Shown: in pieces, positions 1 through 6,991 of the stretch
Position numbering within the stretch: the stretch's first letter is position 1
Layout: every line of letters begins with the position of its first letter
From: Betaproteobacteria bacterium
GTDB lineage: Bacteria > Pseudomonadota > Gammaproteobacteria > Burkholderiales > SG8-41
Length of the DNA stretch: 21,386 nt
Direction: 5' to 3'
NCBI GenBank assembly: GCA_029883965.1
Contig: JAOUIN010000016.1
Location: 1 to 21,386, forward strand
The notes under the pieces: generated by a model
Told to the model about the DNA's origin: nothing
The model's input: the letters and a program-made list of their open reading frames with translations, nothing else
The model's database searches: none
Translations under genes and position numbers: made by a program

Positions 1-541
1 TCTTGATAAAGCCTGCGCCCTGCACCTTGCGCTCGGCCAGCACCTGCTCGCCCTGCAGTTCCCACAAGGCATGCGGCATGCCGACGTTGGCATACACGGT
101 ATTGTTCCAGCCGGTGGGCCGCTCGGCATCGCGATAAAAGCCGCGCAAATAGGTGTAGAGCCAGTCAGCCCCGCTGCCGTCCGCCGAGGCGCGCGAGCGC
201 GCCACGACCGACAGGTCCGGCGGAGTGGCACCAAACCAGTTCTTGGCCTCGATCGGATCCATCGAGATCTTCATCAGATCGCCGACCTTGACGCCGGTAA
301 ACACGAGGTTGTCGAGGATCTGCTGCTTGCTCAGCCCGATATCCTCGAGGCGGTTGTAGCGCATGTAACTGGCGCTGTGGCAGTTCAGGCAGTAGTTGAC
401 GAAATGCCGGGCGCCGCGCTGCAGCGAAGCCTGGTCGTCTTCGTTGATCGGCGCACGATCCAGTTTGACGCTATCGCCCGCAGCCAGCGCCAGCGTCGGC
501 GCGAGCAACAAAATTGCAAGTAACTTGTTGATTTTAATCAT
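1..541 (-). CDS. petC: Cytochrome c1 subunit of the bc1 complex (partial, C-terminus off the window)
   Basis: This is the heme c subunit that passes electrons from the Rieske protein to soluble cytochrome c on the periplasmic side of the inner membrane. The visible part is 180 residues. Residues 1-20 form a signal peptide ending in ALA. The heme-attachment motif CLNCH is at residues 51-55, the c1 signature PPDLS is at about 108-112, and M155 in VGMPHAL fits the axial Met ligand. The missing end should carry the membrane anchor. The chosen ATG has a GGA about 7 nt upstream. An in-frame ATG at 553 overlaps the petB stop (TAATG) and would add four residues. Either start implies translational coupling to petB, so this is the last gene of petABC as far as the window shows. 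The family assignment is secure. Confidence 0.95.
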   Translation of the reverse strand, partial: MIKINKLLAILLLAPTLALAAGDSVKLDRAPINEDDQASLQRGARHFVNYCLNCHSASYMRYNRLEDIGLSKQQILDNLVFTGVKVGDLMKISMDPIEAKNWFGATPPDLSVVARSRASADGSGADWLYTYLRGFYRDAERPTGWNNTVYANVGMPHALWELQGEQVLAERKVQGAGFIK

Positions 542-552
542 TATTTTATCCA

Positions 553-1974
553 TTACATCGTCACGCGGTCGGGCTCAGGCTTGGTCTTGTCCATCGCCGA
601 GTACCACGGCATCAGCAGGAAAAATGCGAAATAGATCAGCGTGCCGATCTGTGAAATCAGCGTGCCGGCCGGCGTCACCGTCTGCGTGCCGTAATAACCG
701 AGCACCAGGAACACGATAACGAATACCGTCAACGCGCCCTTGACCAGCGGGCCCTTGTAGCGGACCGATTTCACCGGACTGCGATCCAGCCACGGCAACA
801 GGAAGAAAATCAATGTCGCCGCACCCATCATCACCACGCCCCAGACTTTCGCCTCAATCGCCAGCGGGCCGCCCTTCATCAGCACGGCAACGACCAGCCC
901 GATCGCAACGGCAGCGACACCGATGCGCTTGTCGCGCACGGTAAACCAGATCAGCGCGACATAAGCGGCGACACCGATCATCAGCACCAGCATGAAGTCT
1001 TCCGTGATGGCGCGCAGGATCGAGTAATACGGCGTGAAGTACCACACCGGGGCGATGTGCGGCGGCGTTTTCAGTGAGTCGGCCGGGATGAAGTTGTTGT
1101 ATTCAAGGAAATACCCGCCCATCTCCGGCATGAAGAACACCACCAGGAAGAACAGGAACAGGAACACGACCACGCCGACGATGTCCTTCACCGTGTAGTA
1201 CGGATGGAACGGAATGCCGTCGAGCGGATGGCCTTGCGCGTCCTTGTGCTTCTTGATCTCGACGCCGTCGGGGTTGTTCGAACCCACTTCGTGCAGTGCC
1301 ATGATATGCGCAGCGACGAGGCCCAACAGCACCAGCGGCAGCGCGATCACATGAAAGGCAAAGAAGCGGTTTAGTGTGGCGTCGGAAATGACGAAGTCGC
1401 CGCGGATCCACGTCGACAGGTCGGGCCCGATCAATGGCAGCGCATCAAACAGGTTGATGATCACCTGCGCGCCCCAGAACGACATCTGGCCCCATGGCAG
1501 CAGGTAACCGAAGAAAGCCTCGGCCATCAGCGACAGGTAAATCAGCATGCCGAAAATCCAGATCAGTTCACGCGGCTGGCGGTACGATCCGTACAGCAGT
1601 CCGCGGAACATGTGCAGATAGACGACGATGAAAAATGCCGAGGCACCGGTCGAATGCATGTAGCGGATGAACCAGCCCGCCGGCACGTCGCGCATGATGT
1701 ATTCGACGGATGCGAAGGCTTCCGCCGCCGACGGCTTGTAATGCATGACCAGGAATATGCCGGTGACGATCTGGATCACCAGCACCAGCATCGCCAGAGA
1801 ACCGAAGAAATACCAGAAATTGAAATTCTTGGGCGCGTAGTACTGTGACAGATGATCGCGCCACAGCGACATCAGCGGGAAACGCTGGTCGACCCAGGTC
1901 AGCAGGCCGCTGATGGGCGCATTCAAGGGGCCGGCGCCGACGAACTGCACGGGTTCTTTTTTGGTAGCAGCCAT
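553..1974 (-). CDS. petB: Cytochrome b subunit of the bc1 complex
   Basis: This multi-span inner-membrane subunit carries hemes bL and bH and the quinol-oxidising and quinone-reducing sites. It is 473 residues long, the size of an unsplit bacterial cytochrome b with both N- and C-terminal halves. Heme ligand pairs are visible as H107/H121 and H208/H223, with 13 and 14 residues between partners. The Qo-site motif reads PVWY (309-312) rather than PEWY, a variant known in beta- and gammaproteobacteria. The start lies 6 nt after the petA stop and the stop abuts petC, so the three genes form one operon. The C-terminal half has additional hydrophobic segments, as expected for this lineage. Confidence 0.97.
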   Translation of the reverse strand: MAATKKEPVQFVGAGPLNAPISGLLTWVDQRFPLMSLWRDHLSQYYAPKNFNFWYFFGSLAMLVLVIQIVTGIFLVMHYKPSAAEAFASVEYIMRDVPAGWFIRYMHSTGASAFFIVVYLHMFRGLLYGSYRQPRELIWIFGMLIYLSLMAEAFFGYLLPWGQMSFWGAQVIINLFDALPLIGPDLSTWIRGDFVISDATLNRFFAFHVIALPLVLLGLVAAHIMALHEVGSNNPDGVEIKKHKDAQGHPLDGIPFHPYYTVKDIVGVVVFLFLFFLVVFFMPEMGGYFLEYNNFIPADSLKTPPHIAPVWYFTPYYSILRAITEDFMLVLMIGVAAYVALIWFTVRDKRIGVAAVAIGLVVAVLMKGGPLAIEAKVWGVVMMGAATLIFFLLPWLDRSPVKSVRYKGPLVKGALTVFVIVFLVLGYYGTQTVTPAGTLISQIGTLIYFAFFLLMPWYSAMDKTKPEPDRVTM

Positions 1975-1980
1975 TTTTTA

Positions 1981-2574
1981 TCAGGCTCCCTTGGTGTCTT
2001 CGCCGATCACGATGCGCGTGTCCGACAGGAATTTGTACGGCGGCACCACCAGGTTGTCAGGTGCGGGCTTGTTCTTGTAGACGCGGCCCGCCAGATCGAA
2101 CAGCGAACCGTGACAGGGACAGTAGAAACCGCCCTGCCAGTTGGGATCGAACGCTTCCGCCTGTTTGGCGAACTTGCCCACCGGTGAACAGCCGAGGTGC
2201 GTGCAGATACCGACGACAACCAGAAATTCATCCTTGATCGAGCGGAACTCGTTGGCCGCATACGCCGGCTGCATTTTCTTTTGCGACTTCGGATCGGCAA
2301 CGTTGGTATCGTTGGCACGGATGGTGTCGAGCATCTCCTTGGTACGGCGAACCACCCATACCGGTTTGCCCTGCCACTCAACCGTCACGCGCTCACCGGG
2401 CGCGAGCGCAGTCAGGTCGACTTCAACCGGCGCGCCGGCGGCTTTGGCGCGCTCCGACGGCAACATGCTCGCGACAAACGGCACCGCTGCCGCCCCTGCT
2501 GCAACGCCGCCCGCAACGGTCGTAGCCGCTACGAGAAACTGGCGTTTTCCCTGATCCGTATTGTTCTCGGACAT
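1981..2574 (-). CDS. petA: Rieske iron-sulfur subunit of the bc1 complex
   Basis: This is the [2Fe-2S] subunit that takes the first electron from quinol. It is 197 residues long. The cluster motifs are CTHLGC (124-129) and CPCHGS (152-157). By family analogy C124, H126, C152 and H155 bind iron and C129-C154 form the disulfide. The N-terminus carries a Tat-type signal anchor with KRQFL (10-14) followed by an Ala/Gly/Val-rich span. The first motif position is Lys where a twin-arginine pair would be usual. Rieske proteins are classic Tat substrates, and tatABC lie about 4.4 kb away. The start at 2574 is preferred over an in-frame ATG at 2619 because a purine-rich AAAGGGGA lies upstream and the upstream ATG would overlap the candidate promoter. 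It is the first gene of petABC. Confidence 0.96.
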   Translation of the reverse strand: MSENNTDQGKRQFLVAATTVAGGVAAGAAAVPFVASMLPSERAKAAGAPVEVDLTALAPGERVTVEWQGKPVWVVRRTKEMLDTIRANDTNVADPKSQKKMQPAYAANEFRSIKDEFLVVVGICTHLGCSPVGKFAKQAEAFDPNWQGGFYCPCHGSLFDLAGRVYKNKPAPDNLVVPPYKFLSDTRIVIGEDTKGA

Positions 2575-2617
2575 GCCTTTAGTCCCCTTTAGCCCTTGCT
2601 GCTGCGAAAAAGGCGAC

Positions 2618-2647
2618 ATTTTACACGCTCACCCGGGTAAAAGTTAA
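2618..2647 (-). promoter_or_regulatory. Candidate sigma70-type promoter of petABC
   Basis: On the minus strand a TTAACT (-35-like, 4/6, at 2642-2647) is followed after 18 nt by TAAAAT (-10-like, 5/6, at 2618-2623). Transcription would start about 35-40 nt before the petA ATG. It sits in an AT-richer stretch of the gap. This is motif matching only. Confidence 0.4.
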
Positions 2648-2690
2648 GTGATTCGTGAATTAATCCAATTAAATCATGGGATTACACTGT

Positions 2691-2706
2691 CGGCACCGCG
2701 GTGCCG
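2691..2706. repeat. Perfect 16-bp palindrome upstream of petA
   Basis: CGGCACCGCGGTGCCG is its own reverse complement. It lies between the Bug-gene hairpin and the candidate petA promoter, roughly 45 bp upstream of the -35-like element. It could be a dimeric regulator site or part of a compound hairpin. No function can be read from sequence alone. Confidence 0.5.
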
Positions 2707-2734
2707 TGCAATCCATGCGCACATCCCTGGATTA

Positions 2735-2772
2735 CCGGAACGCAGGCCATCAGCGCGAAGCCTGCGTTCCGG
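2735..2772 (-). terminator. Hairpin after the Bug receptor gene, terminator-like
   Basis: Two perfectly complementary 13-nt arms (2735-2747 and 2760-2772, CCGGAACGCAGGC and its complement) flank a 12-nt loop. The hairpin begins 12 nt after the stop of the minus-strand receptor gene and before the petA promoter region, the right place for an insulating terminator or mRNA-stabilising stem. No T-tract follows on either strand, so it is not a textbook intrinsic terminator. Confidence 0.45.
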
Positions 2773-2784
2773 TGCGACAACCGC

Positions 2785-3768
2785 TCATTCGGCCTTGATC
2801 CCCGCTTCCTTGATCAGTTTGGTCCAGCGCACCAGTTCGGTCTTGATATAAGCGCTGAATTCCTCGGAATTCTTCAACGCCGGATTGAGTCCTGATTTTT
2901 CCAGTGACGACAGCGTGTCCTGCTGCGCCATCACAGCCTGCACTTCCCGGTACATCCGCTGCACGATCGGCGCCGGAGTTTTCGCCGGGAACGCGATGCC
3001 GAGCCACCCGCTCGCCTCAAATCCGGGATAACCCTGTTCGGCAATGGTCGGTACGTCAGACAGGATCGGTGCACGCTTCTTGCTGGTTACGCCCAGGCCG
3101 CGCAGTTTTCCCGCTCTAACATGCGGCGCCCCGGATGAAATGATGCCGAACAGATGCTCGACTTCGCCGGACATCGCCGCAGTCGCTGCCAGCCCTCCGC
3201 TCTTGTAGGGAACAGCGATGGCCTTGATGCCCGCGGTATTGCCGAAGAGTTCATAAGCCAGGTGCCCGATGCTGCCGATACCGGGATTGCCCACGGTGAG
3301 TACGCCGGGTTCCTTCTTCGCACGGGCAACGAAATCCTTCAGCGTTTTCGAGGCACTCGACGGATTCGCCGTAAACAACGTCACCGCATCAACGACCTGT
3401 GCGACCGGCACGAAATCGCGGATCGGATCGTAAGGCAGCTTGCCACGCAGCGCCGGCGCCATCGCCAGGCCGGTCACCGAAGCGAGAATCATCGTGTAGC
3501 CGTCAGGGGCGGCATTGACCAGCAGTTCATGGGCGAGCAAGCCGCCGCCACCGGCGCGGTTGTCGACGATCACCTGCTGACCAAGGCGGGAACCCAGTTT
3601 GGTCGCGACCAGACGCGCCACGAGGTCGTTGGCGCCGCCCGCCGAAAACCCCACCAGAAAGCGAATTGGCCGTGCGGGATAACTCTCCGCTGCCAGTACC
3701 GGCGACGCCATCGCGGCCAGCGTCACCGCCAACAATGCGCGGCTGCCGATTGTTGTCAGACATTTCAT
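2785..3768 (-). CDS. Bug/TctC-family periplasmic solute-binding receptor
   Basis: This is a tripartite-tricarboxylate-transporter receptor of the Bug family, a periplasmic protein that captures small organic acids or related solutes. It is 327 residues long, the usual family size. A signal peptide covers about residues 1-26, with cleavage near VLA/AES. The family hallmark YPARPIRFLVGFSAGG follows at 30-45, then NDLVARL, and a NRAGGGG region near residue 70. A strong GGGGAG lies 7 nt before the ATG. No TctA/TctB membrane genes are adjacent, so it is one of the orphan Bug receptors that are abundant in Burkholderiales. The ligand cannot be named. It is divergent from the GlcG-like gene, with about 100 bp between the two starts, which may mean shared regulation. 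Confidence 0.92.
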   Translation of the reverse strand: MKCLTTIGSRALLAVTLAAMASPVLAAESYPARPIRFLVGFSAGGANDLVARLVATKLGSRLGQQVIVDNRAGGGGLLAHELLVNAAPDGYTMILASVTGLAMAPALRGKLPYDPIRDFVPVAQVVDAVTLFTANPSSASKTLKDFVARAKKEPGVLTVGNPGIGSIGHLAYELFGNTAGIKAIAVPYKSGGLAATAAMSGEVEHLFGIISSGAPHVRAGKLRGLGVTSKKRAPILSDVPTIAEQGYPGFEASGWLGIAFPAKTPAPIVQRMYREVQAVMAQQDTLSSLEKSGLNPALKNSEEFSAYIKTELVRWTKLIKEAGIKAE

Positions 3769-3826
3769 GTCGATCTCCCCGTTTCCGATTGTGTGCGCAT
3801 CCCGGGCGGAATCCGCAGTTTCACGC

Positions 3827-3836
3827 AGTATACAAT
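3827..3836. promoter_or_regulatory. Overlapping divergent -10-like elements between the Bug and GlcG-like genes
   Basis: Around the palindromic core GTATAC, the minus strand reads TATACT (3827-3832) toward the Bug receptor and the plus strand reads TACAAT (3831-3836) toward the GlcG-like gene. Each matches the -10 consensus at 5/6. No good -35 partner is visible for either, so activator dependence is possible. The distances (about 50 nt to the receptor ATG and about 30 nt to the GTG) are plausible. Confidence 0.3.
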
Positions 3837-3869
3837 TCCGCCTTTCCGCTCATCGTCCAGGAGAAGTCC

Positions 3870-4337
3870 GTGTCCGTGATCACGCTGTCGCAGGCTGATG
3901 CAGTCATTAATGCCATTCTTTCCCGCGCCCGCGAACTCGAATGCCGGCCCGTTTCGGTGGTCGTGGTCGAACACGGCGCCGTGGTCAAGGCCTTCAAGAA
4001 GGAAGATGGCTCGGCAATGATGCGGTTTGAAATGGCACTGGGCAAGGCATACGCGGCGCTGGCGCTGGGCCGGTCGTCGAGCCTGGTGCGATCGCGCACC
4101 GAAGAGCGCCCGCTGTTCATGGACTTCCTGTTCAATGCCTCGCAGGACCGGATATTCGCCGAAGGCGGCGGCATGCTGATTCGCGACGCTGGCGGCGAAC
4201 TGCTCGGCGCCGTGGGCGTGACCGGCGACACCCAGGAGCGGGACGAAGAACTCGCCGCCCACGGCATCCGTGCGGCCGGGCTCAAGACCGACGAGGACTG
4301 TGCGGGGCTGGCACATCACGTGCGCCTGAAAAACTGA
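3870..4337 (+). CDS. GlcG/HbpS-like (DUF336) family protein
   Basis: This 155-residue protein resembles the GlcG/HbpS family (former DUF336), small proteins found near glycolate-type operons and in some cases shown to bind heme. The biochemical role is mostly unsettled. Supporting features are an N-terminal helix (LSQADAVINAIL), the segment VSVVVVEHGAVVKAF in place of the usual strand reading VAVVDxxG, AKAYAA-like GKAYAALALG, and the hallmark C-terminal GGGMLIRDAGGELLGAVGVTG. The length is typical. The start is the GTG at 3870, which has AGGAG with 6-nt spacing. An in-frame ATG-initiated reading upstream would run through the Bug gene on the other strand and is unlikely. No glycolate oxidase genes are nearby. 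Confidence 0.8.
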   Translation: MSVITLSQADAVINAILSRARELECRPVSVVVVEHGAVVKAFKKEDGSAMMRFEMALGKAYAALALGRSSSLVRSRTEERPLFMDFLFNASQDRIFAEGGGMLIRDAGGELLGAVGVTGDTQERDEELAAHGIRAAGLKTDEDCAGLAHHVRLKN

Positions 4338-4436
4338 TCCCCCACTCGATTGGCGCTTCTGATTGCTGACACCGCGGAAACCTGCGGATCCGCAGCATCT
4401 GCCATCAACACCGGCACACCCGTGCGCGCGGTCGGT

Positions 4437-4910
4437 TTAGCGTGGCGGTGGAAACGGCATGACCCGCTGCCACGCTGAAGCACAGTTCTGCACGTACGGG
4501 TAGTAGCTCTGCGAGTCTGCGCAGAATAACCAGGTTGGCGTCGCTGATGCCGGTTGCGATTGTTCCTGCGCTTGCTGCGACACCGGACGGCCATGCCGGT
4601 CGTAGAACACCAGCGGCGCCCCGGCGTCCATTGGCATAATCACCTCGTTAGGCACCGGCCTGCCACGCTCGTCATAAAACACCAGCGGCAGTCGCGGCAC
4701 CACTACTACGGCCGGAGAGTAATGATTGTAGTAATTGTAGTAATAGGGTCGGCTCGCCCCCCACCAAGATCCCCCCCAGTACCCCGGGCCCCCGACAGAT
4801 AAACCGATTCCGACACGAGCGCCCGAGTGCCTCGCGCCACCATGTGCGCCCGCGTACATGCTCGTAACCAGCGTTACAAACGCCAGCAATAACATCATGA
4901 TTCCGCGCAT
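4437..4910 (-). CDS. Small exported protein with a duplicated VFYD motif and Cys-flanked C-terminal motif
   Basis: I do not recognise a named function. The 157-residue product has a signal peptide (about 1-23), then a Gly/Trp/Tyr-rich segment (about 36-65). Two copies of PLVFYD-x2-GRPV follow, at 75-86 and 99-110, a 24-residue period. It ends with CADSQSYYPYVQNC-x3-W-x2-V (130-150), which resembles a cysteine-flanked YYPYV motif seen in many uncharacterised proteobacterial envelope proteins. The two Cys may form a disulfide. The start at 4910 has GGGAGG just upstream; ATGs at 4922 and 4964 lack that support. The Gly/Trp-rich coding segment contains very long G-runs on the sense strand. It converges with the GlcG-like gene. 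The 99-bp gap between them holds a 14-bp palindrome (4382-4395) without a T-tract. Confidence 0.8.
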   Translation of the reverse strand: MRGIMMLLLAFVTLVTSMYAGAHGGARHSGARVGIGLSVGGPGYWGGSWWGASRPYYYNYYNHYSPAVVVVPRLPLVFYDERGRPVPNEVIMPMDAGAPLVFYDRHGRPVSQQAQEQSQPASATPTWLFCADSQSYYPYVQNCASAWQRVMPFPPPR

Positions 4911-4994
4911 AAGCCCTCCCATTGCGCCGACTGACAATACTCTATGATAACGCTGCTGCAGCACGCCGTGCCAGATTAAAGCATCCGGCGCGCC

Positions 4995-5747
4995 CTATAC
5001 CGGGTTCTCCACTTCGATAAACCGGTGCTGCAACCCGAAACGCTGGGCCAGATGTTCGCCCAGTGCCTGCACGCCATAACGTTCCGTCGCATGGTGGCCG
5101 GCGGCAATGTAGGCGACGCCGGATTCACGCGCGACATGCACGGTCTGCTCGGATATCTCGCCGCTGACATAGGCATCAACCCCCAGCGCAATAGCATGCT
5201 CGAACATGCCCTGTGCCGCGCCGGTACACCACGCGATCCGCCGCAGCCGCAGAGACGGATCGCCGATGGCCAGCGGCGGGCGACCGAGTTTCTGCTCGAT
5301 CACCCGCGAAAACGCCGCCAGCGTCATGCCGCCTTCATCCTGAATAAGGCCCTGCGCGCCGATGTCCTGCTCACCGAAACGCCCGGTCAGTTTCAACCCG
5401 AGCTGCTGCGCCAGTGCGGCATTGTTGCCCACGTCGGGGTGCGCATCCAGTGGGAGGTGATAGGCAAAAAGATTCAATTCATGGTCCAGCAGCGAGCGGA
5501 TGCGGCGGCGGCGCAGCCCGGTGATACGCAGGTCTTCGCCGCGCCAGAAATAACCGTGATGGACGATCAATGCATCGGCCTTGTCGGCAACGGCAGCCTC
5601 GATCAGCGCCGCCGATGCGGTGACACCGGTAACAATCCTGCGCACTTCGGCGCGCCCTTCCACCTGCAGGCCGTTTGGGCAATAATCACGGAAATCAGGG
5701 ACTTGCAGAAAATCTGCAAGATAGTTTTCCAGCGCAACACGTTCCAT
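4995..5747 (-). CDS. Nif3/YbgI-family dinuclear metal-centre protein
   Basis: This 250-residue protein belongs to the Nif3-like family, often labelled GTP cyclohydrolase 1 type 2 homologue. The true substrate of most members is unknown. The metal-binding residues of the family are all present: H63-H64 in VHHG, D101 in HLPLDAH, and H219/E222 in GHHATER. Length matches E. coli YbgI closely. The start at 5747 has GGAAGA about 6 nt upstream. It diverges from the DegS-type protease gene, with 60 bp between starts. This pairing recurs in betaproteobacteria next to petABC and tatC, so the location is syntenic rather than functionally informative. Confidence 0.92.
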   Translation of the reverse strand: MERVALENYLADFLQVPDFRDYCPNGLQVEGRAEVRRIVTGVTASAALIEAAVADKADALIVHHGYFWRGEDLRITGLRRRRIRSLLDHELNLFAYHLPLDAHPDVGNNAALAQQLGLKLTGRFGEQDIGAQGLIQDEGGMTLAAFSRVIEQKLGRPPLAIGDPSLRLRRIAWCTGAAQGMFEHAIALGVDAYVSGEISEQTVHVARESGVAYIAAGHHATERYGVQALGEHLAQRFGLQHRFIEVENPV

Positions 5748-5775
5748 AACAATCTTCCGAGTTTTTTAAGCAGTC

Positions 5776-5781
5776 ATTGTA
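5776..5781 (-). promoter_or_regulatory. -10-like element of the Nif3-like gene
   Basis: On the minus strand TACAAT, in the context GGTTACAATGAC, lies about 30 nt before the ATG at 5747. No -35 hexamer is convincing at 16-18 nt. The same GTTACAAT core occurs upstream of hisG. Confidence 0.35.
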
Positions 5782-5807
5782 ACCGCGACCCCGCGGATCA
5801 TCGCCTC

Positions 5808-6968
5808 ATGAAAAAACTCTGGCTCATCTTCAGCCAAACCGCGACGATATGCCTCGCCGCCTTGTTCGCCGTCAGCACGCTGCGTCCGGACCTGCTCAAC
5901 GGCGCGCCGCAGAACACGGTAGTGACCGTGCGTCAGCCGGCACCGGATGCCGCGGCCGGCGCGCCCCGCAGCGGTTCGTACAACGACGCCGTGCGCAAGG
6001 CGATGCCGGCGGTGGTCAACATCTACACCTCCAAGGCGATCAAGGCACAGCAGCATCCGCTGCAGGACGATCCGTTGTTCCGCTTTTTTTTCGGTGACCA
6101 GCCCGAGTCGCAAACCCGGCCCAGCACCAACCTGGGCTCGGGGGTCATCGTCAGTGAATCCGGTTATATCCTGACCAACAGCCATGTCGTTGACGCTGCC
6201 GACGGCATCGAGGTTGCGCTTGCTGACACGCGCCGCGTCAACGCGCGCGTGGTTGGCACCGATCCGGAATCCGATCTGGCAGTGCTCAAGATCGACCTGC
6301 CGAAACTGCCGGCGATCACCTTCGGCCCGCCGGACAGCGCGCGCGTCGGCGACGTGGTGCTGGCAATCGGCAATCCCTTCGGCGTCGGCCAGACCGTGAC
6401 CCAGGGTATCGTCAGCGCACTGGGCCGCAGCCATCTCGGCATCAACACATTTGAAAATTTCATTCAGACCGACGCTGCGATCAACCCCGGCAATTCCGGC
6501 GGTGCGCTGGTCGACAGCAACGGCCACCTGATCGGCATCAATACGGCAATCTATTCGAAGACGCCGGGCGGCGCATCGCTGGGCATCGGCTTCGCCATCC
6601 CCGCCAGCACGGCGCAGACGGTAATGGAGCAGATCATCAAGACCGGCTCGGTGCAGCGCGGCTGGATCGGCGTCGGCGTGCAGGACATGACACGCGAAAT
6701 CGCCGATTCCTTCAAGCTGCCGGATGAGCGCGGCGCGCTGATCACCGAAGTCTTTCGTGGCACGCCTGCGGACCGTGGCGGCATCAAGGTGGGGGATGTG
6801 CTGATCGCCGTGGAAGGCAAACCGGTAAACGATTCGGCCGCCATGCTCAACCTGATTGCAGCACTGGTGCCGGGCAGCCCGGCAATGCTGCGCGTGCGGC
6901 GCGAGAACCGTGAGATTGACCTGAAAATCACCGTCGGCCGGCGGCCCAAACAGGCCCGCAGGGAATAA
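5808..6968 (+). CDS. DegS/AlgW-type periplasmic serine protease (HtrA family, one PDZ)
   Basis: This is a trypsin-like HtrA protease, 386 residues long. An N-terminal hydrophobic segment (about 4-25) probably anchors it in the inner membrane with the protease in the periplasm. The catalytic triad is visible as H126 (TNSHVV), D156 (ESDLAVLK) and S230 (GNSGGAL). A single PDZ domain covers about 275-375, with the GVGVQ and RGGIKVGDVL signatures. One PDZ and this length fit DegS/AlgW better than DegP/DegQ, which carry two. DegS-type proteases trigger sigmaE-type envelope stress responses, but no regulator gene is visible here, so that role is inferred. The Shine-Dalgarno sequence is weak. It converges on tatC with only 23 bp between stops. 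Confidence 0.93.
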   Translation: MKKLWLIFSQTATICLAALFAVSTLRPDLLNGAPQNTVVTVRQPAPDAAAGAPRSGSYNDAVRKAMPAVVNIYTSKAIKAQQHPLQDDPLFRFFFGDQPESQTRPSTNLGSGVIVSESGYILTNSHVVDAADGIEVALADTRRVNARVVGTDPESDLAVLKIDLPKLPAITFGPPDSARVGDVVLAIGNPFGVGQTVTQGIVSALGRSHLGINTFENFIQTDAAINPGNSGGALVDSNGHLIGINTAIYSKTPGGASLGIGFAIPASTAQTVMEQIIKTGSVQRGWIGVGVQDMTREIADSFKLPDERGALITEVFRGTPADRGGIKVGDVLIAVEGKPVNDSAAMLNLIAALVPGSPAMLRVRRENREIDLKITVGRRPKQARRE

Positions 6969-6991
6969 CGCGCCGCCGCTGCGCGGCCGGG

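Noticed and set aside
4382..4395. CTGCGGATCCGCAG palindrome between convergent genes, as a bidirectional terminator
   Set aside because: It has no loop-forming centre and no T-tract on either side, so it may be chance in GC-rich DNA.
5025..5807. Plus-strand open frame running in from within the Nif3-like gene into the protease
   Set aside because: It is antisense to a well-supported Nif3-like gene. The protease has its own signal-anchor start at 5808 and no homology before it.
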